A stretch of DNA of 64,000 nt, from the NCBI GenBank assembly GCA_023957215.1, contig JAMLHH010000006.1, positions 1-64,000 of the forward strand. The letters are read 5' to 3'. Numbering within the stretch: the first letter of the stretch is position 1; every line of letters begins with the position of its first letter. Positions 36,629-45,019 of the stretch are shown piece after piece. Made by a program: the position numbers and the translations under genes. Source of the DNA: Chitinophagales bacterium. Its GTDB lineage: Bacteria > Bacteroidota > Bacteroidia > Chitinophagales > JADIYW01. Below the pieces are notes generated by a model. It saw only the letters and a program-made list of their open reading frames with translations. It had not been told where the DNA came from and did not search any database.

Positions 36629-37345
36629 TTATTCTGGTGCTTTTGGATTGAGTGGTCTAAACATGATTTCGTCAATCAACAGATTATCAGGTGTTTTTAG
36701 GATGAAAATTAAAATATCTGCTACTTCATCTGCATGCAACATATTACTATGTGCTTTGATCCCTGAACTGTCAAAGAAACTTGTCTTGATAGAGCCTGAA
36801 TTGATGCAACTGACTTTAATATTGTCACCTCTCAACTCCTTGAACAAGGCTTCGCTGATACCATTAACTCCAAACTTGGTAGCACTATAACCTGCTCCTT
36901 CCGAATGAGATATCGTACCCATGATAGAACCTATATTGATGATATGTTGATAACCCTCTTTTTTACGCATCAGTTTGACTACTTCTGCTGTGATGTAATA
37001 CAGTCCATTGAGGTTGGTATTAATCATGGCTAACCAATCATCAGGATTCATTTCATCAATTCGTGCAAAATTACCTACACCTGCATTGTTGATTAGAATA
37101 TCAGGTGCGTGATGATTGCTAAAGGTACTTTTCACCCAATCTACAACATCTTCCCGATGAGATATATCCATGGTTACAGGTATAAATGCCCCCCCTAACT
37201 CTGTTTGTAATTTTTCCAAAGCTTTTGTGTTTCTGCCTATTCCATACACCTCCGTAGCTCCATTTCTAACTAAAGCCTCTGTAATCGCTTTACCCAAACC
37301 TGAACTTGCACCGGTAACAATCGCTATTTTTGAACGTATATCCAT
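36629..37345 (-). CDS. Short-chain dehydrogenase/reductase
   Basis: The 238-residue SDR has TGASSGLGKAI for NAD(P) binding, the NNAGVGNFA motif and the catalytic Ser and YSATK in GAGYSATKFG. It is most like 3-ketoacyl-ACP-reductase-type classical SDRs, but substrate is open. It is 8 bp downstream of a carboxymuconolactone-decarboxylase-family gene, which suggests an operon. Confidence 0.9.
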   Translation of the reverse strand: MDIRSKIAIVTGASSGLGKAITEALVRNGATEVYGIGRNTKALEKLQTELGGAFIPVTMDISHREDVVDWVKSTFSNHHAPDILINNAGVGNFARIDEMNPDDWLAMINTNLNGLYYITAEVVKLMRKKEGYQHIINIGSIMGTISHSEGAGYSATKFGVNGISEALFKELRGDNIKVSCINSGSIKTSFFDSSGIKAHSNMLHADEVADILIFILKTPDNLLIDEIMFRPLNPKAPE

Positions 37346-37353
37346 TTTGATGA

Positions 37354-37821
37354 TTAACGTTGTCCGGGTTGATAGTCTCCCACATGTGATCTAAAAGGTA
37401 TAGCTAATCTATTCCAACCGTTGATACCGATAATGGTCATCGTTAAAGCTAAAAGTTCTTTTTCATCGAAGTATTGGCTGACTCTTTCGTATAAATCATC
37501 TGTGATGTGATTTTTTGATATTTCTGTCAAAGCTTCCGTCCATTCCAAAGCGGCTCTTTCTTTATCTGTATAAAAAGGAGCATCACGCCAGCCTGAAAGT
37601 ACGAAAAGTCTTTGGTCCGTTTCACCTTCATGTAGAGCATCTTTGGTATGCATATCCATACAGTATGCACAACCGTTGATTTGTGAAGCTCTATATTTTA
37701 CCAATTCAAAAATTGTTTTGCTTAAGCTGGATTGTGCGACGTATTTTTCAATCTCCATCAATCCTTTCATGGCTTTGGGGTCTACGCTGAAGTAATCCAT
37801 TCTTTGCTCTATTTTTCCCAT
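37354..37821 (-). CDS. AhpD-like carboxymuconolactone decarboxylase family protein
   Basis: The 155-residue all-helical protein carries the redox motif CAYCMDMHTKDA, which has the CxxC and His of AhpD-type peroxidases, and the conserved region RLFVLSGWRDAPFYTDKERAALEW. It is probably a peroxidase or hydroperoxide-removing enzyme and not a decarboxylase. It is the middle member of a CMD - CMD - SDR run, 14 bp after the next CMD gene. Confidence 0.85.
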   Translation of the reverse strand: MGKIEQRMDYFSVDPKAMKGLMEIEKYVAQSSLSKTIFELVKYRASQINGCAYCMDMHTKDALHEGETDQRLFVLSGWRDAPFYTDKERAALEWTEALTEISKNHITDDLYERVSQYFDEKELLALTMTIIGINGWNRLAIPFRSHVGDYQPGQR

Positions 37822-37835
37822 TGTTTTAGGTTTTC

Positions 37836-38141
37836 TTATTTTGAAGTATTTGTTTTTTCTCTGTATTTAAAAATTTCATCCATGGCAATCGTTCCATGTG
37901 CATAAGCTGCGCCTGCCCGCATTTCGGCAGCTACCCAAATTGCTTCCATGATTTCTTGCTCGGTAGCCCCTTTTCTCAAAGCTTGTGGTACATGCGCTCT
38001 GATACAATAAGGACATTGCGTTACGTGAGCAACAGCTACTGCAATCAGTTGTTTGGTTTTTTCGTCCAAAGCACCGGCTTTAAATACTTGTCTGCTAAAT
38101 CCTCTCCAAGCATCCAAGTTTTCAGGAGCTAATTTTCCCAT
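37836..38141 (-). CDS. Small AhpD-like CMD-family protein
   Basis: The 101-residue protein has the CMD core with the CxxCxxxH motif (TQCPYCIRAHVPQAL) and ends shortly after. It is shorter than its neighbour and corresponds to the single-domain AhpD/YurZ-like type. It is the first gene of the probable operon CMD - CMD - SDR - (ICL/PEPM). The upstream gap of 311 bp carries the promoter of the divergent acyl-CoA dehydrogenase, but no clear minus-strand -7 element. Confidence 0.85.
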   Translation of the reverse strand: MGKLAPENLDAWRGFSRQVFKAGALDEKTKQLIAVAVAHVTQCPYCIRAHVPQALRKGATEQEIMEAIWVAAEMRAGAAYAHGTIAMDEIFKYREKTNTSK

Positions 38142-38452
38142 TTCTACTGCTGTTTCGTGGGTTTTGTTATCATTCCATCGTTATCCATGACATTCTTTTT
38201 GTTATAGTTTAAACTCATTTTTAAGAAAATTGTTTTTGAGTTCATGTTTTTTCATGTTTGGGGAAGTAGGGGATTAGATTTACCTTTTCCGGCAGTTTGA
38301 ACTATAACTCATGCACTTTATAAGACAAAGAGCTATCTTTTCTTTCAGATAACAATTCTTTAAACTACTGATTTGAAATAATTTATCTTATTCTTTTACT
38401 TTTGGACGATTTCAAAAAATAGAAAATTTTAAATTGAAAAACAGATATAATT
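38142..38452. other. Intergenic region between divergent CMD and acyl-CoA dehydrogenase genes
   Basis: It holds the acyl-CoA dehydrogenase promoter at its right end (38372-38404). I see no coding sequence, RNA gene or clear repeat in the remainder. Confidence 0.6.
38372..38404 (+). promoter_or_regulatory. Promoter of the acyl-CoA dehydrogenase gene
   Basis: TTTG (38372-38375), 21-bp spacer, TACTTTTG (38397-38404): both elements match the Bacteroidota consensus. It leaves a leader of about 42 nt. Confidence 0.75.
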
Positions 38453-40255
38453 ATGAGTAAAAATCAAGGTTTAAAAGGTGGTTCTTTTATCGTTAGCCAA
38501 GAAGTTGCTAAAAATGTTTTTATTCCGGAAGAATTTAGCGAAGAGCAAAAAATGCTCGGTGAGATGGTACAGGATTTCTGTAACAAGGAAATTCACTCAA
38601 TGGGTTCATTAAAAGTAGCCAAATTAAATGCAGAAGACAATATGGATATCGTAAAAGATACCTTCCAAAAAGCTTCTGACTTGGGTCTTTGTGGTGTTTC
38701 TATCGCTGAGAGATTTGGTGGCTTGGGGCTCGACTTTAATACCGGCTTGGTATTTAGTGAAAACATTGCACAAAGCTTTTCTTTCGCTACGACGATAGGT
38801 GCACAGACTTCTATCGGTTCACTACCTATCGTATATTACGGTAATGAAGATCAAAAAGAGAAATATCTTCCGGGCATAGCAAGCGGCGAATTGGTAGCTG
38901 CTTATGCATTGACAGAGCCGACTGCCGGTTCGGATGCAAATAGTGGTAAGACACACGCTACTTTAAACAAAGAAGGTACTCACTACATTTTGAACGGTCA
39001 AAAAATGTGGATCACCAATGGTGGCTTTGCAGATGTTTTTATCGTTTTTGCAAAAATTGATGATGACAAAAATCTTTCAGCTTTTATCGTTGAAAAAGCT
39101 TTTGGAGGAATAGAAATAGGTAAAGAGGAAGCGAAATTAGGCATCAAAGCATCTTCTACGGTGCAACTTTTCTTTACAAACTGTGAAGTACCGATAGAAA
39201 ACCTTTTAGGCGAAAGACAAGGTGGTTTCAAAATGGCGTTAAATATCTTGAACTCCGGTAGAATCAAATTGGCCGCCGGCTCAGTAGGTGGGATCAAATA
39301 TGCTTGTGACAAATCGGTAGAGTACGCCAAACAAAGAGTACAGTTTAACAAACCCATTTCAGACTTTGGTGCTGTGCAACAAAAAATTGGACAAATGGCT
39401 ACTTTGGCATTTGCTGTCGAATCCGCAGTTTACAGAACAGGTTACAATATTGACCAAAAACACCAAGAACTGATTGCCGCAGGTGCATCAGAAAATGATG
39501 CATCTATCAATGCATTGAGAGAATATGCTATCGAATGTGCCATCTTAAAAGTAGTCGGTTCAGAAGGATTGGCCTATGCTGTCGATCAAGGCATCCAAAT
39601 CTTTGGTGGTATGGGTTATTCTATGGAAGCGGGTATGGAAATGGGATACAGAGATGCACGTATCACACGTATCTATGAAGGTACTAACGAAATCAACCGT
39701 ATGCTATCGGTCGCCGAGTTAATGAAACGTGCTTATCAAGCAAAAGAGATAGACTTAATGGGTGCTACAAAAGGAGTCCCTGTACAAATGTTCAGTGCTA
39801 TCAATCCATTTAATGCAAAAGGATTCTTAGGTAAAGAAAGTGAAATTGTAGAAAATTTGAAAAAATTATTCTTGTTGGTTTCCGCCGCTGCCGGTCGTAA
39901 ATTAAAATTGAAATTGGTGGATGAGCAAGAAATTGTTATGAATTTAGCAGATATTTTGGGTCAGACTTATGTTGCCGAGTCAGCTTTGTTGAGAGTGAAG
40001 AAACTTCAAGAGCAAGGTGCTGATAAAGATGAGTTGGAAACCAAAAAAGCGATTGTCCAGTTGTACATCTATGAAGCTTTGGCAATTGCCAGAAAATCAG
40101 CAGAAGATGCAATTGCTTCCTATGCAAAAGGTACTGAAAAATTTGTTACCCAAAGACTTGCTGATACATTGACGATGACTTACGATGTCAATCCTAAAGA
40201 TTTGCGCCGTCAGGTCGCCCAAGCAGTTATCAATGCAGGGAAATATCCTTTTTAA
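38453..40255 (+). CDS. VLCAD-like acyl-CoA dehydrogenase
   Basis: The enzyme oxidises long-chain acyl-CoA to the trans-2-enoyl form with FAD. The 600-residue length is that of the VLCAD/ACAD9 group, about 200 residues longer than short-chain enzymes. The acyl-CoA dehydrogenase core includes YALTEPTAGSDANS, WITNGGFADVF and the catalytic Glu in IYEGTNEINRM. The C-terminal ~180 residues are the helical extension that in VLCAD promotes membrane binding or dimerisation. It partners functionally with the thiolase at 25.7 kb. A terminator follows. Confidence 0.92.
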   Translation: MSKNQGLKGGSFIVSQEVAKNVFIPEEFSEEQKMLGEMVQDFCNKEIHSMGSLKVAKLNAEDNMDIVKDTFQKASDLGLCGVSIAERFGGLGLDFNTGLVFSENIAQSFSFATTIGAQTSIGSLPIVYYGNEDQKEKYLPGIASGELVAAYALTEPTAGSDANSGKTHATLNKEGTHYILNGQKMWITNGGFADVFIVFAKIDDDKNLSAFIVEKAFGGIEIGKEEAKLGIKASSTVQLFFTNCEVPIENLLGERQGGFKMALNILNSGRIKLAAGSVGGIKYACDKSVEYAKQRVQFNKPISDFGAVQQKIGQMATLAFAVESAVYRTGYNIDQKHQELIAAGASENDASINALREYAIECAILKVVGSEGLAYAVDQGIQIFGGMGYSMEAGMEMGYRDARITRIYEGTNEINRMLSVAELMKRAYQAKEIDLMGATKGVPVQMFSAINPFNAKGFLGKESEIVENLKKLFLLVSAAAGRKLKLKLVDEQEIVMNLADILGQTYVAESALLRVKKLQEQGADKDELETKKAIVQLYIYEALAIARKSAEDAIASYAKGTEKFVTQRLADTLTMTYDVNPKDLRRQVAQAVINAGKYPF

Positions 40256-40278
40256 GAAGAAATTTTAAATTGTTGAAT

Positions 40279-40308
40279 AAAAGGCTGTCTGAAAAGACGG
40301 CCTTTTTT
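40279..40308 (+). terminator. Terminator of the acyl-CoA dehydrogenase gene
   Basis: AAGGCTGTCT and AGACGGCCTT form a 10-bp stem (one G-U) with a GAAA loop, followed by a T-run. Confidence 0.92.
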
Positions 40309-40423
40309 GGTATATTTTGAAAAAGTTTTCCACAATATTCGATTGAAAATGTAAATGATGTGCGTTTCTCTATTGTAAAGAATTAATTCGATTATGTTTC
40401 AATTTTTTATAATGGCAATTTCT

Positions 40424-40431
40424 TATTTTTG
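40424..40431 (+). promoter_or_regulatory. -7 element of the ileS operon
   Basis: TATTTTTG matches TANNTTTG, about 62 bp before ileS. The leader shows no obvious T-box. Confidence 0.5.
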
Positions 40432-40493
40432 CAATTCTATTATAAAACACTTGTTATATGAGTCTGTTTTAAAATAGAGCAGTTAAATTTAAA

Positions 40494-43400
40494 ATGGAGA
40501 ATTCGGTGAGAAAGTTTAAAGAGTCAAAGTCTATACGTCCTAATGAAATAGAATCTGAAATGCTTAAATTTTGGATGGATAGAGATATCTTTAAAAAGAG
40601 TGTAGAAAATAGAGAGGGGAATAGTAGTTTTGTTTTTTATGAAGGACCGCCTTCTGCTAATGGGATGCCGGGTATTCATCATGTCATGGCTCGTACCATC
40701 AAAGATTTATTTTGTAGATACAAAAGTCTGAAAGGCTTTTATGTAGAAAGAAAAGGAGGCTGGGATACACATGGTTTACCGGTCGAACTTCAAGTAGAGA
40801 AAAAATTAGGTATTACCAAAAAAGATATCGGTACAAAAATTTCTATCGAAGATTACAACAAAGAATGCCGTATCGAAGTGATGAAATACAAAGAAGTATG
40901 GGATGATTTGACCCAAAAAATGGGTTATTGGGTGGATTTGGAGAATCCTTATATCACCTTTGAAAATGCCTATATTGAAAGTATTTGGTCTTTACTCAAA
41001 AAATTATACGAAAAAGAATACTTGTACAAAGGTTTAAAAATCCAACCTTATTCACCTGCTGCCGGTACCGGATTAAGTTCACACGAACTCAATATGCCTG
41101 GCTGTTATAGAGAAGTCAAAGATTTATCTGCTGTCGCCCAATTTAAGTTAATTGCTACACCTAATACGATTTATAGCGAACTGCAAGTACTTTGTGAAGA
41201 AGGTGATTTGTATATGCTTGCATGGACGACTACTCCCTGGACACTTCCTTCCAATACGGCTTTGGCTGTAGGAAAGAGATTAGACTACGTTTTAGTAGCG
41301 ACAGTCAACCCTTATACACACCTTAGAGTAAATGTGATTTTAGCTAAAGGTTTGCTTACTAATTATTTCAGTCCTGAAAATGAAAATAAAACTTTCGACA
41401 GTTATCAAAATAACGGTAAAAATCTACCTTATAAAATCCTAAAGGAACTAAAAGGCAGCGATTTGCTGGGTTTGAGATATGAACAACTATTACCTTATGT
41501 CCAGCCGGAAGAAGGTGATGCTTTCAAAGTCATCAGCGGTGATTTCGTCACTTTGGAAGACGGTACCGGTATCGTTCATATCGCTCCAAGCTTTGGCGCA
41601 GACGATATGCAGGTGGCAAGTGAAAATGGCATCGGTTACTTGACACTTGTTGATAAGCAAGGTCGTTTTGTAGAGGCGGTGACAGATTTTGCAGGCGAGC
41701 CGGTCAAAGAAGCTTATCTCAAAGACGATGAGAAAGAAGAGGCTATCCAAAAGCAAGGGAGAAACAAATACTTATCTGTTGATGAAAGAATCGTCATCAA
41801 GTTAAAATATGAAAACAAGTGCTTCAAATCTGAAAAATTTGAACACTCATATCCACATTGTTGGAGAACTGACAAACCAATTTTGTATTACCCCTTGGAC
41901 TCTTGGTTTATTAAAGTAACTGCCGCTAAGAAAAGATTGGTGGATCTGAATAATACCATTAATTGGAAGCCCAAATCCACCGGTGAAGGTCGTTTTGGAC
42001 AGTGGTTGGAAAACCTGGTAGATTGGAATTTGTCCCGTTCGAGATATTGGGGGACACCTTTACCGATTTGGCGTACAGAAGACGGTACGGAAGAGATATG
42101 TATCGGTTCTATCCATGAATTGATTTCAGAAATTGAAAGAGCGCAATCCTTAGGTCTAATGGGAGAAATAGATTTATCTTCCGAAAACTTGGACTTACAC
42201 AAACCTTTTGTAGATAAAATTATTTTGGCTTCACCCTCCGGATTACCGATGAGAAGAGAAGCCGACTTGATAGATGTGTGGTTTGATTCGGGAGCAATGC
42301 CTTATGCCCAATTGCATTTCCCTTTTGAAAATCAAGAGAAATTCAAATCCAATTTTCCGGCGGACTTTATCGCCGAAGGTGTTGATCAGACACGTGGATG
42401 GTTTTATACATTGCATGTAATTGCTACCTTAGTATATGACTCTGTGGCTTATAAAAATGTCATTTCTAATGGTTTGGTATTAGACAAAAACGGCAATAAA
42501 ATGTCCAAGAGATTGGGGAATAGTGTAGATCCGTTTGAAACGATAGGCAAATATGGTGCAGATGCGACACGCTGGTATATGATATCCAATTCCCAACCTT
42601 GGGATAATCTCAAATTTGATATCGAAGGAGTAGAAGAAACCCAAAGAAAATTATTTAATACACTTTATAATACCTATTCTTTCTTTGCCTTATATGCTAA
42701 TTTGGATGGTTTTAAACCCAATGGCGCCGAGGTAGATTTAGAAGACCGCCCTGAAATAGATAAATGGATTATTTCTTGTCTCAACTCATTGATTAAAGAT
42801 GTGCAGGTCTCAATGGATGATTATGAGCCGACCAAAGCTACGAGGGCAATACAAGATTTTGTCAATGACCAATTGAGCAATTGGTATGTGCGTTTGAGCC
42901 GTAGGAGATTTTGGAAAACAGATGACTCGGAAGATAAACTTGCTGCATACCAAACTTTACACACCGTATTAAAAACTGTGGCTCAATTGATGTCACCTAT
43001 TGCGCCATTTTATAGCGATTGGTTGTACAGAAATTTGATGCAAGCAGATGAAGACAGTGATACATCTGTACATATTTCGGATTTCCCAAGCTTTTATTTA
43101 TCAAAAATTGATACAGATTTAGAGAAGAAGATGGATATCGCCCAACGTTTGACATCACTGATTTTTTCATTGAGAAAGAAAGAAAATATCAAAGTCAGAC
43201 AACCTTTGACTAAAATTTTAATTCCTGTCTTAAACGAGCAACAAGAAGAAATGATTTCTTCGGTCAAAGATTTGATTTTATCTGAGGTAAATGTCAAAGA
43301 AATAGAATTTGTAAGTGATACGACGGGAATTATTTTCAAAAAATTAAAACCTAACTTTAAAGTACTGGGTAAAAAAGTAGGTTCTAAAATGAAAGAACTC

Positions 43401-43859
43401 AATGAGTTCGTTCAGGGAATGTCACAAGAACAAATTAGCACTTTGGAGAAAAATGGAAGTTTTGATATTTCACTTTCTGATTTATCTTACACACTTTTAC
43501 TTGAAGAAGTGCAAGTTTTGACGGAAGATATCAAAGGCTGGTTGGTCGCAAATGATGATGAGTGGACGGTCGCCTTGGATATTACAATCACTGATAAGTT
43601 GAGAAATGAGGGTTATGCACGGGAATTGGTCAATAAAATCCAAAATCAAAGAAAAGAAAATGATTACAATGTGACTGATCGCATCAAAGTAACAATTTCT
43701 CATCAAAATAAACTAAATAACTTATTATCATCTTACTTGGATTATATTTGCACCGAAACTTTAACTGATGAGTTAATTTTTGCAGATGAAGAATTGACGG
43801 ATGCAAAAAAATATGAATTGAATGATTTGGAAGTTTTTATGAAAATTGAAAAGAAGTAA
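40494..43859 (+). CDS. ileS: Isoleucyl-tRNA synthetase
   Basis: A class I synthetase of 1121 residues. The HIGH-type motif is in PPSANGMPGIHHVMART and the KMSKS-type motif is KMSKRLGNS. The editing domain contains AWTTTPWTLPSNTALAV. The length and the absence of a C-terminal zinc finger mark the longer, eukaryote-like type (IleS2-like); that type is often less sensitive to mupirocin, which is family knowledge and not tested here. It is 3 bp from the DksA-like gene. Confidence 0.97.
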   Translation: MENSVRKFKESKSIRPNEIESEMLKFWMDRDIFKKSVENREGNSSFVFYEGPPSANGMPGIHHVMARTIKDLFCRYKSLKGFYVERKGGWDTHGLPVELQVEKKLGITKKDIGTKISIEDYNKECRIEVMKYKEVWDDLTQKMGYWVDLENPYITFENAYIESIWSLLKKLYEKEYLYKGLKIQPYSPAAGTGLSSHELNMPGCYREVKDLSAVAQFKLIATPNTIYSELQVLCEEGDLYMLAWTTTPWTLPSNTALAVGKRLDYVLVATVNPYTHLRVNVILAKGLLTNYFSPENENKTFDSYQNNGKNLPYKILKELKGSDLLGLRYEQLLPYVQPEEGDAFKVISGDFVTLEDGTGIVHIAPSFGADDMQVASENGIGYLTLVDKQGRFVEAVTDFAGEPVKEAYLKDDEKEEAIQKQGRNKYLSVDERIVIKLKYENKCFKSEKFEHSYPHCWRTDKPILYYPLDSWFIKVTAAKKRLVDLNNTINWKPKSTGEGRFGQWLENLVDWNLSRSRYWGTPLPIWRTEDGTEEICIGSIHELISEIERAQSLGLMGEIDLSSENLDLHKPFVDKIILASPSGLPMRREADLIDVWFDSGAMPYAQLHFPFENQEKFKSNFPADFIAEGVDQTRGWFYTLHVIATLVYDSVAYKNVISNGLVLDKNGNKMSKRLGNSVDPFETIGKYGADATRWYMISNSQPWDNLKFDIEGVEETQRKLFNTLYNTYSFFALYANLDGFKPNGAEVDLEDRPEIDKWIISCLNSLIKDVQVSMDDYEPTKATRAIQDFVNDQLSNWYVRLSRRRFWKTDDSEDKLAAYQTLHTVLKTVAQLMSPIAPFYSDWLYRNLMQADEDSDTSVHISDFPSFYLSKIDTDLEKKMDIAQRLTSLIFSLRKKENIKVRQPLTKILIPVLNEQQEEMISSVKDLILSEVNVKEIEFVSDTTGIIFKKLKPNFKVLGKKVGSKMKELNEFVQGMSQEQISTLEKNGSFDISLSDLSYTLLLEEVQVLTEDIKGWLVANDDEWTVALDITITDKLRNEGYARELVNKIQNQRKENDYNVTDRIKVTISHQNKLNNLLSSYLDYICTETLTDELIFADEELTDAKKYELNDLEVFMKIEKK

Positions 43860-43862
43860 ATT

Positions 43863-44234
43863 ATGGAAGAAAGTAAAGAAGCCTTGCGCTATAGCGATGC
43901 TGAGCTCGAAGAGTTTAAAGAACTGATTCTCGATAAGTTGTCTAAAGCAAATGATGAGCTGGAATACTACCAAGAGCAAATCAAAAATGCCGGACAGGGA
44001 GAACATAATTTTAATAATTTGGAGGATGGCTCTATTACGCTCGAAAGAGAAAATATGAACCAAATTGCATCCCGTTTGATCAAGCATATCCAGCACTTGG
44101 AAAAAGCCTTAGTGAGAATTGAAAACAAAACCTATGGTATTTGTAGAGAGACCGGAAAATTAATTTCAAAAGAAAGATTGAGAGCAGTTCCTCATGCCAC
44201 ATTGAGTATCGAAGCAAAGAATAAGCGTAAATAA
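43863..44234 (+). CDS. DksA/TraR-family protein with degenerate zinc finger
   Basis: The 123-residue protein has the coiled-coil N-terminal part and the family C-terminal pattern GICRETGKLISKERLRAVPHA. Only one of the four usual zinc-ligand cysteines remains (GIC). Similar degenerate versions sit between ileS and lspA in many Bacteroidota, so this is a lineage trait. It may still bind the RNA polymerase secondary channel, but ppGpp/DksA function is not shown. Confidence 0.88.
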   Translation: MEESKEALRYSDAELEEFKELILDKLSKANDELEYYQEQIKNAGQGEHNFNNLEDGSITLERENMNQIASRLIKHIQHLEKALVRIENKTYGICRETGKLISKERLRAVPHATLSIEAKNKRK

Positions 44235-44238
44235 TCGA

Positions 44239-44853
44239 GTGAAAAACATTACTTGGAAACTGACCTTTTTGGTCATTCTGATTTTAATTTTAGATCAAAG
44301 CCTTAAATTTTGGGTAAAATTAAATTTTACCTATGGCGGTGGATTCGATATCTTAGGCTTATCGTGGGCAAAAATCCAGTTTGTAGAAAATGAAGGAATG
44401 GCATTTGGATGGCTCTTGGGTGGTGAAACCGGTAAACTCTTACTGACAAGTTTTAGATTAATGGCTATCCCCGTCGGAATATATTATTTACACTATCTGA
44501 TAAAGAGAAAGTATCATACAGGTTTTATTTTTTGTATCGCTTTGATTTTTGCCGGTGCACTCGGAAATTTGATAGATAGCGTTTTTTATGGTGAAATATT
44601 TAGCCACAGTTATGGTCAAATCGCCACACTTTTCCCACCGGAAGGCGGTTATGGTAAATGGATGCACGGTAAGGTAGTAGATATGTTTTACTTTCCGTTT
44701 TTTGAAATTACATTCCCACAAAACTTACCTCTCATAGGAGGAGAAAGCTTTTCTTTCTTCCAATATATCTTTAATGTGGCAGATTCCTCTATCTCTATTG
44801 GAGTCGTAACTATACTTATATTTCAAAAGAAGTTCTTTTCGACTAATAAATAA
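44239..44853 (+). CDS. lspA: Lipoprotein signal peptidase LspA
   Basis: LspA cleaves signal peptides of diacylglyceryl-prolipoproteins in the inner membrane. The 204-residue protein has four hydrophobic segments and both catalytic aspartates, in GALGNLIDSVFYG and KVVDMFYFPF. FVENEGMAFG corresponds to the conserved N/G-rich box. A 25-residue insertion before the second Asp block (SHSYGQIATLFPPEGGYGKW) is typical of Bacteroidota. The start is GTG 44239, 4 bp after the previous stop. Confidence 0.95.
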   Translation: MKNITWKLTFLVILILILDQSLKFWVKLNFTYGGGFDILGLSWAKIQFVENEGMAFGWLLGGETGKLLLTSFRLMAIPVGIYYLHYLIKRKYHTGFIFCIALIFAGALGNLIDSVFYGEIFSHSYGQIATLFPPEGGYGKWMHGKVVDMFYFPFFEITFPQNLPLIGGESFSFFQYIFNVADSSISIGVVTILIFQKKFFSTNK

Positions 44854-45019
44854 GACCCGAAAAACGAAAATTTTTTTCTAAAACCCTGAACTGACATCTT
44901 TAAAAATATTTATCACTGTATTTTTATTGATTCTAAGCATACGAAGATTGCCGAATATTTACTTACCTTTAATCTAAATGATATATCTTTTAGATTAATT
45001 TGTTTTTAAATAAATCATT

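Noticed and set aside
35710-38141. Phosphonate biosynthesis cluster
   Set aside because: Only a distant PEP-mutase relative is present; no phosphonopyruvate decarboxylase, aminotransferase or other phosphonate gene accompanies it.
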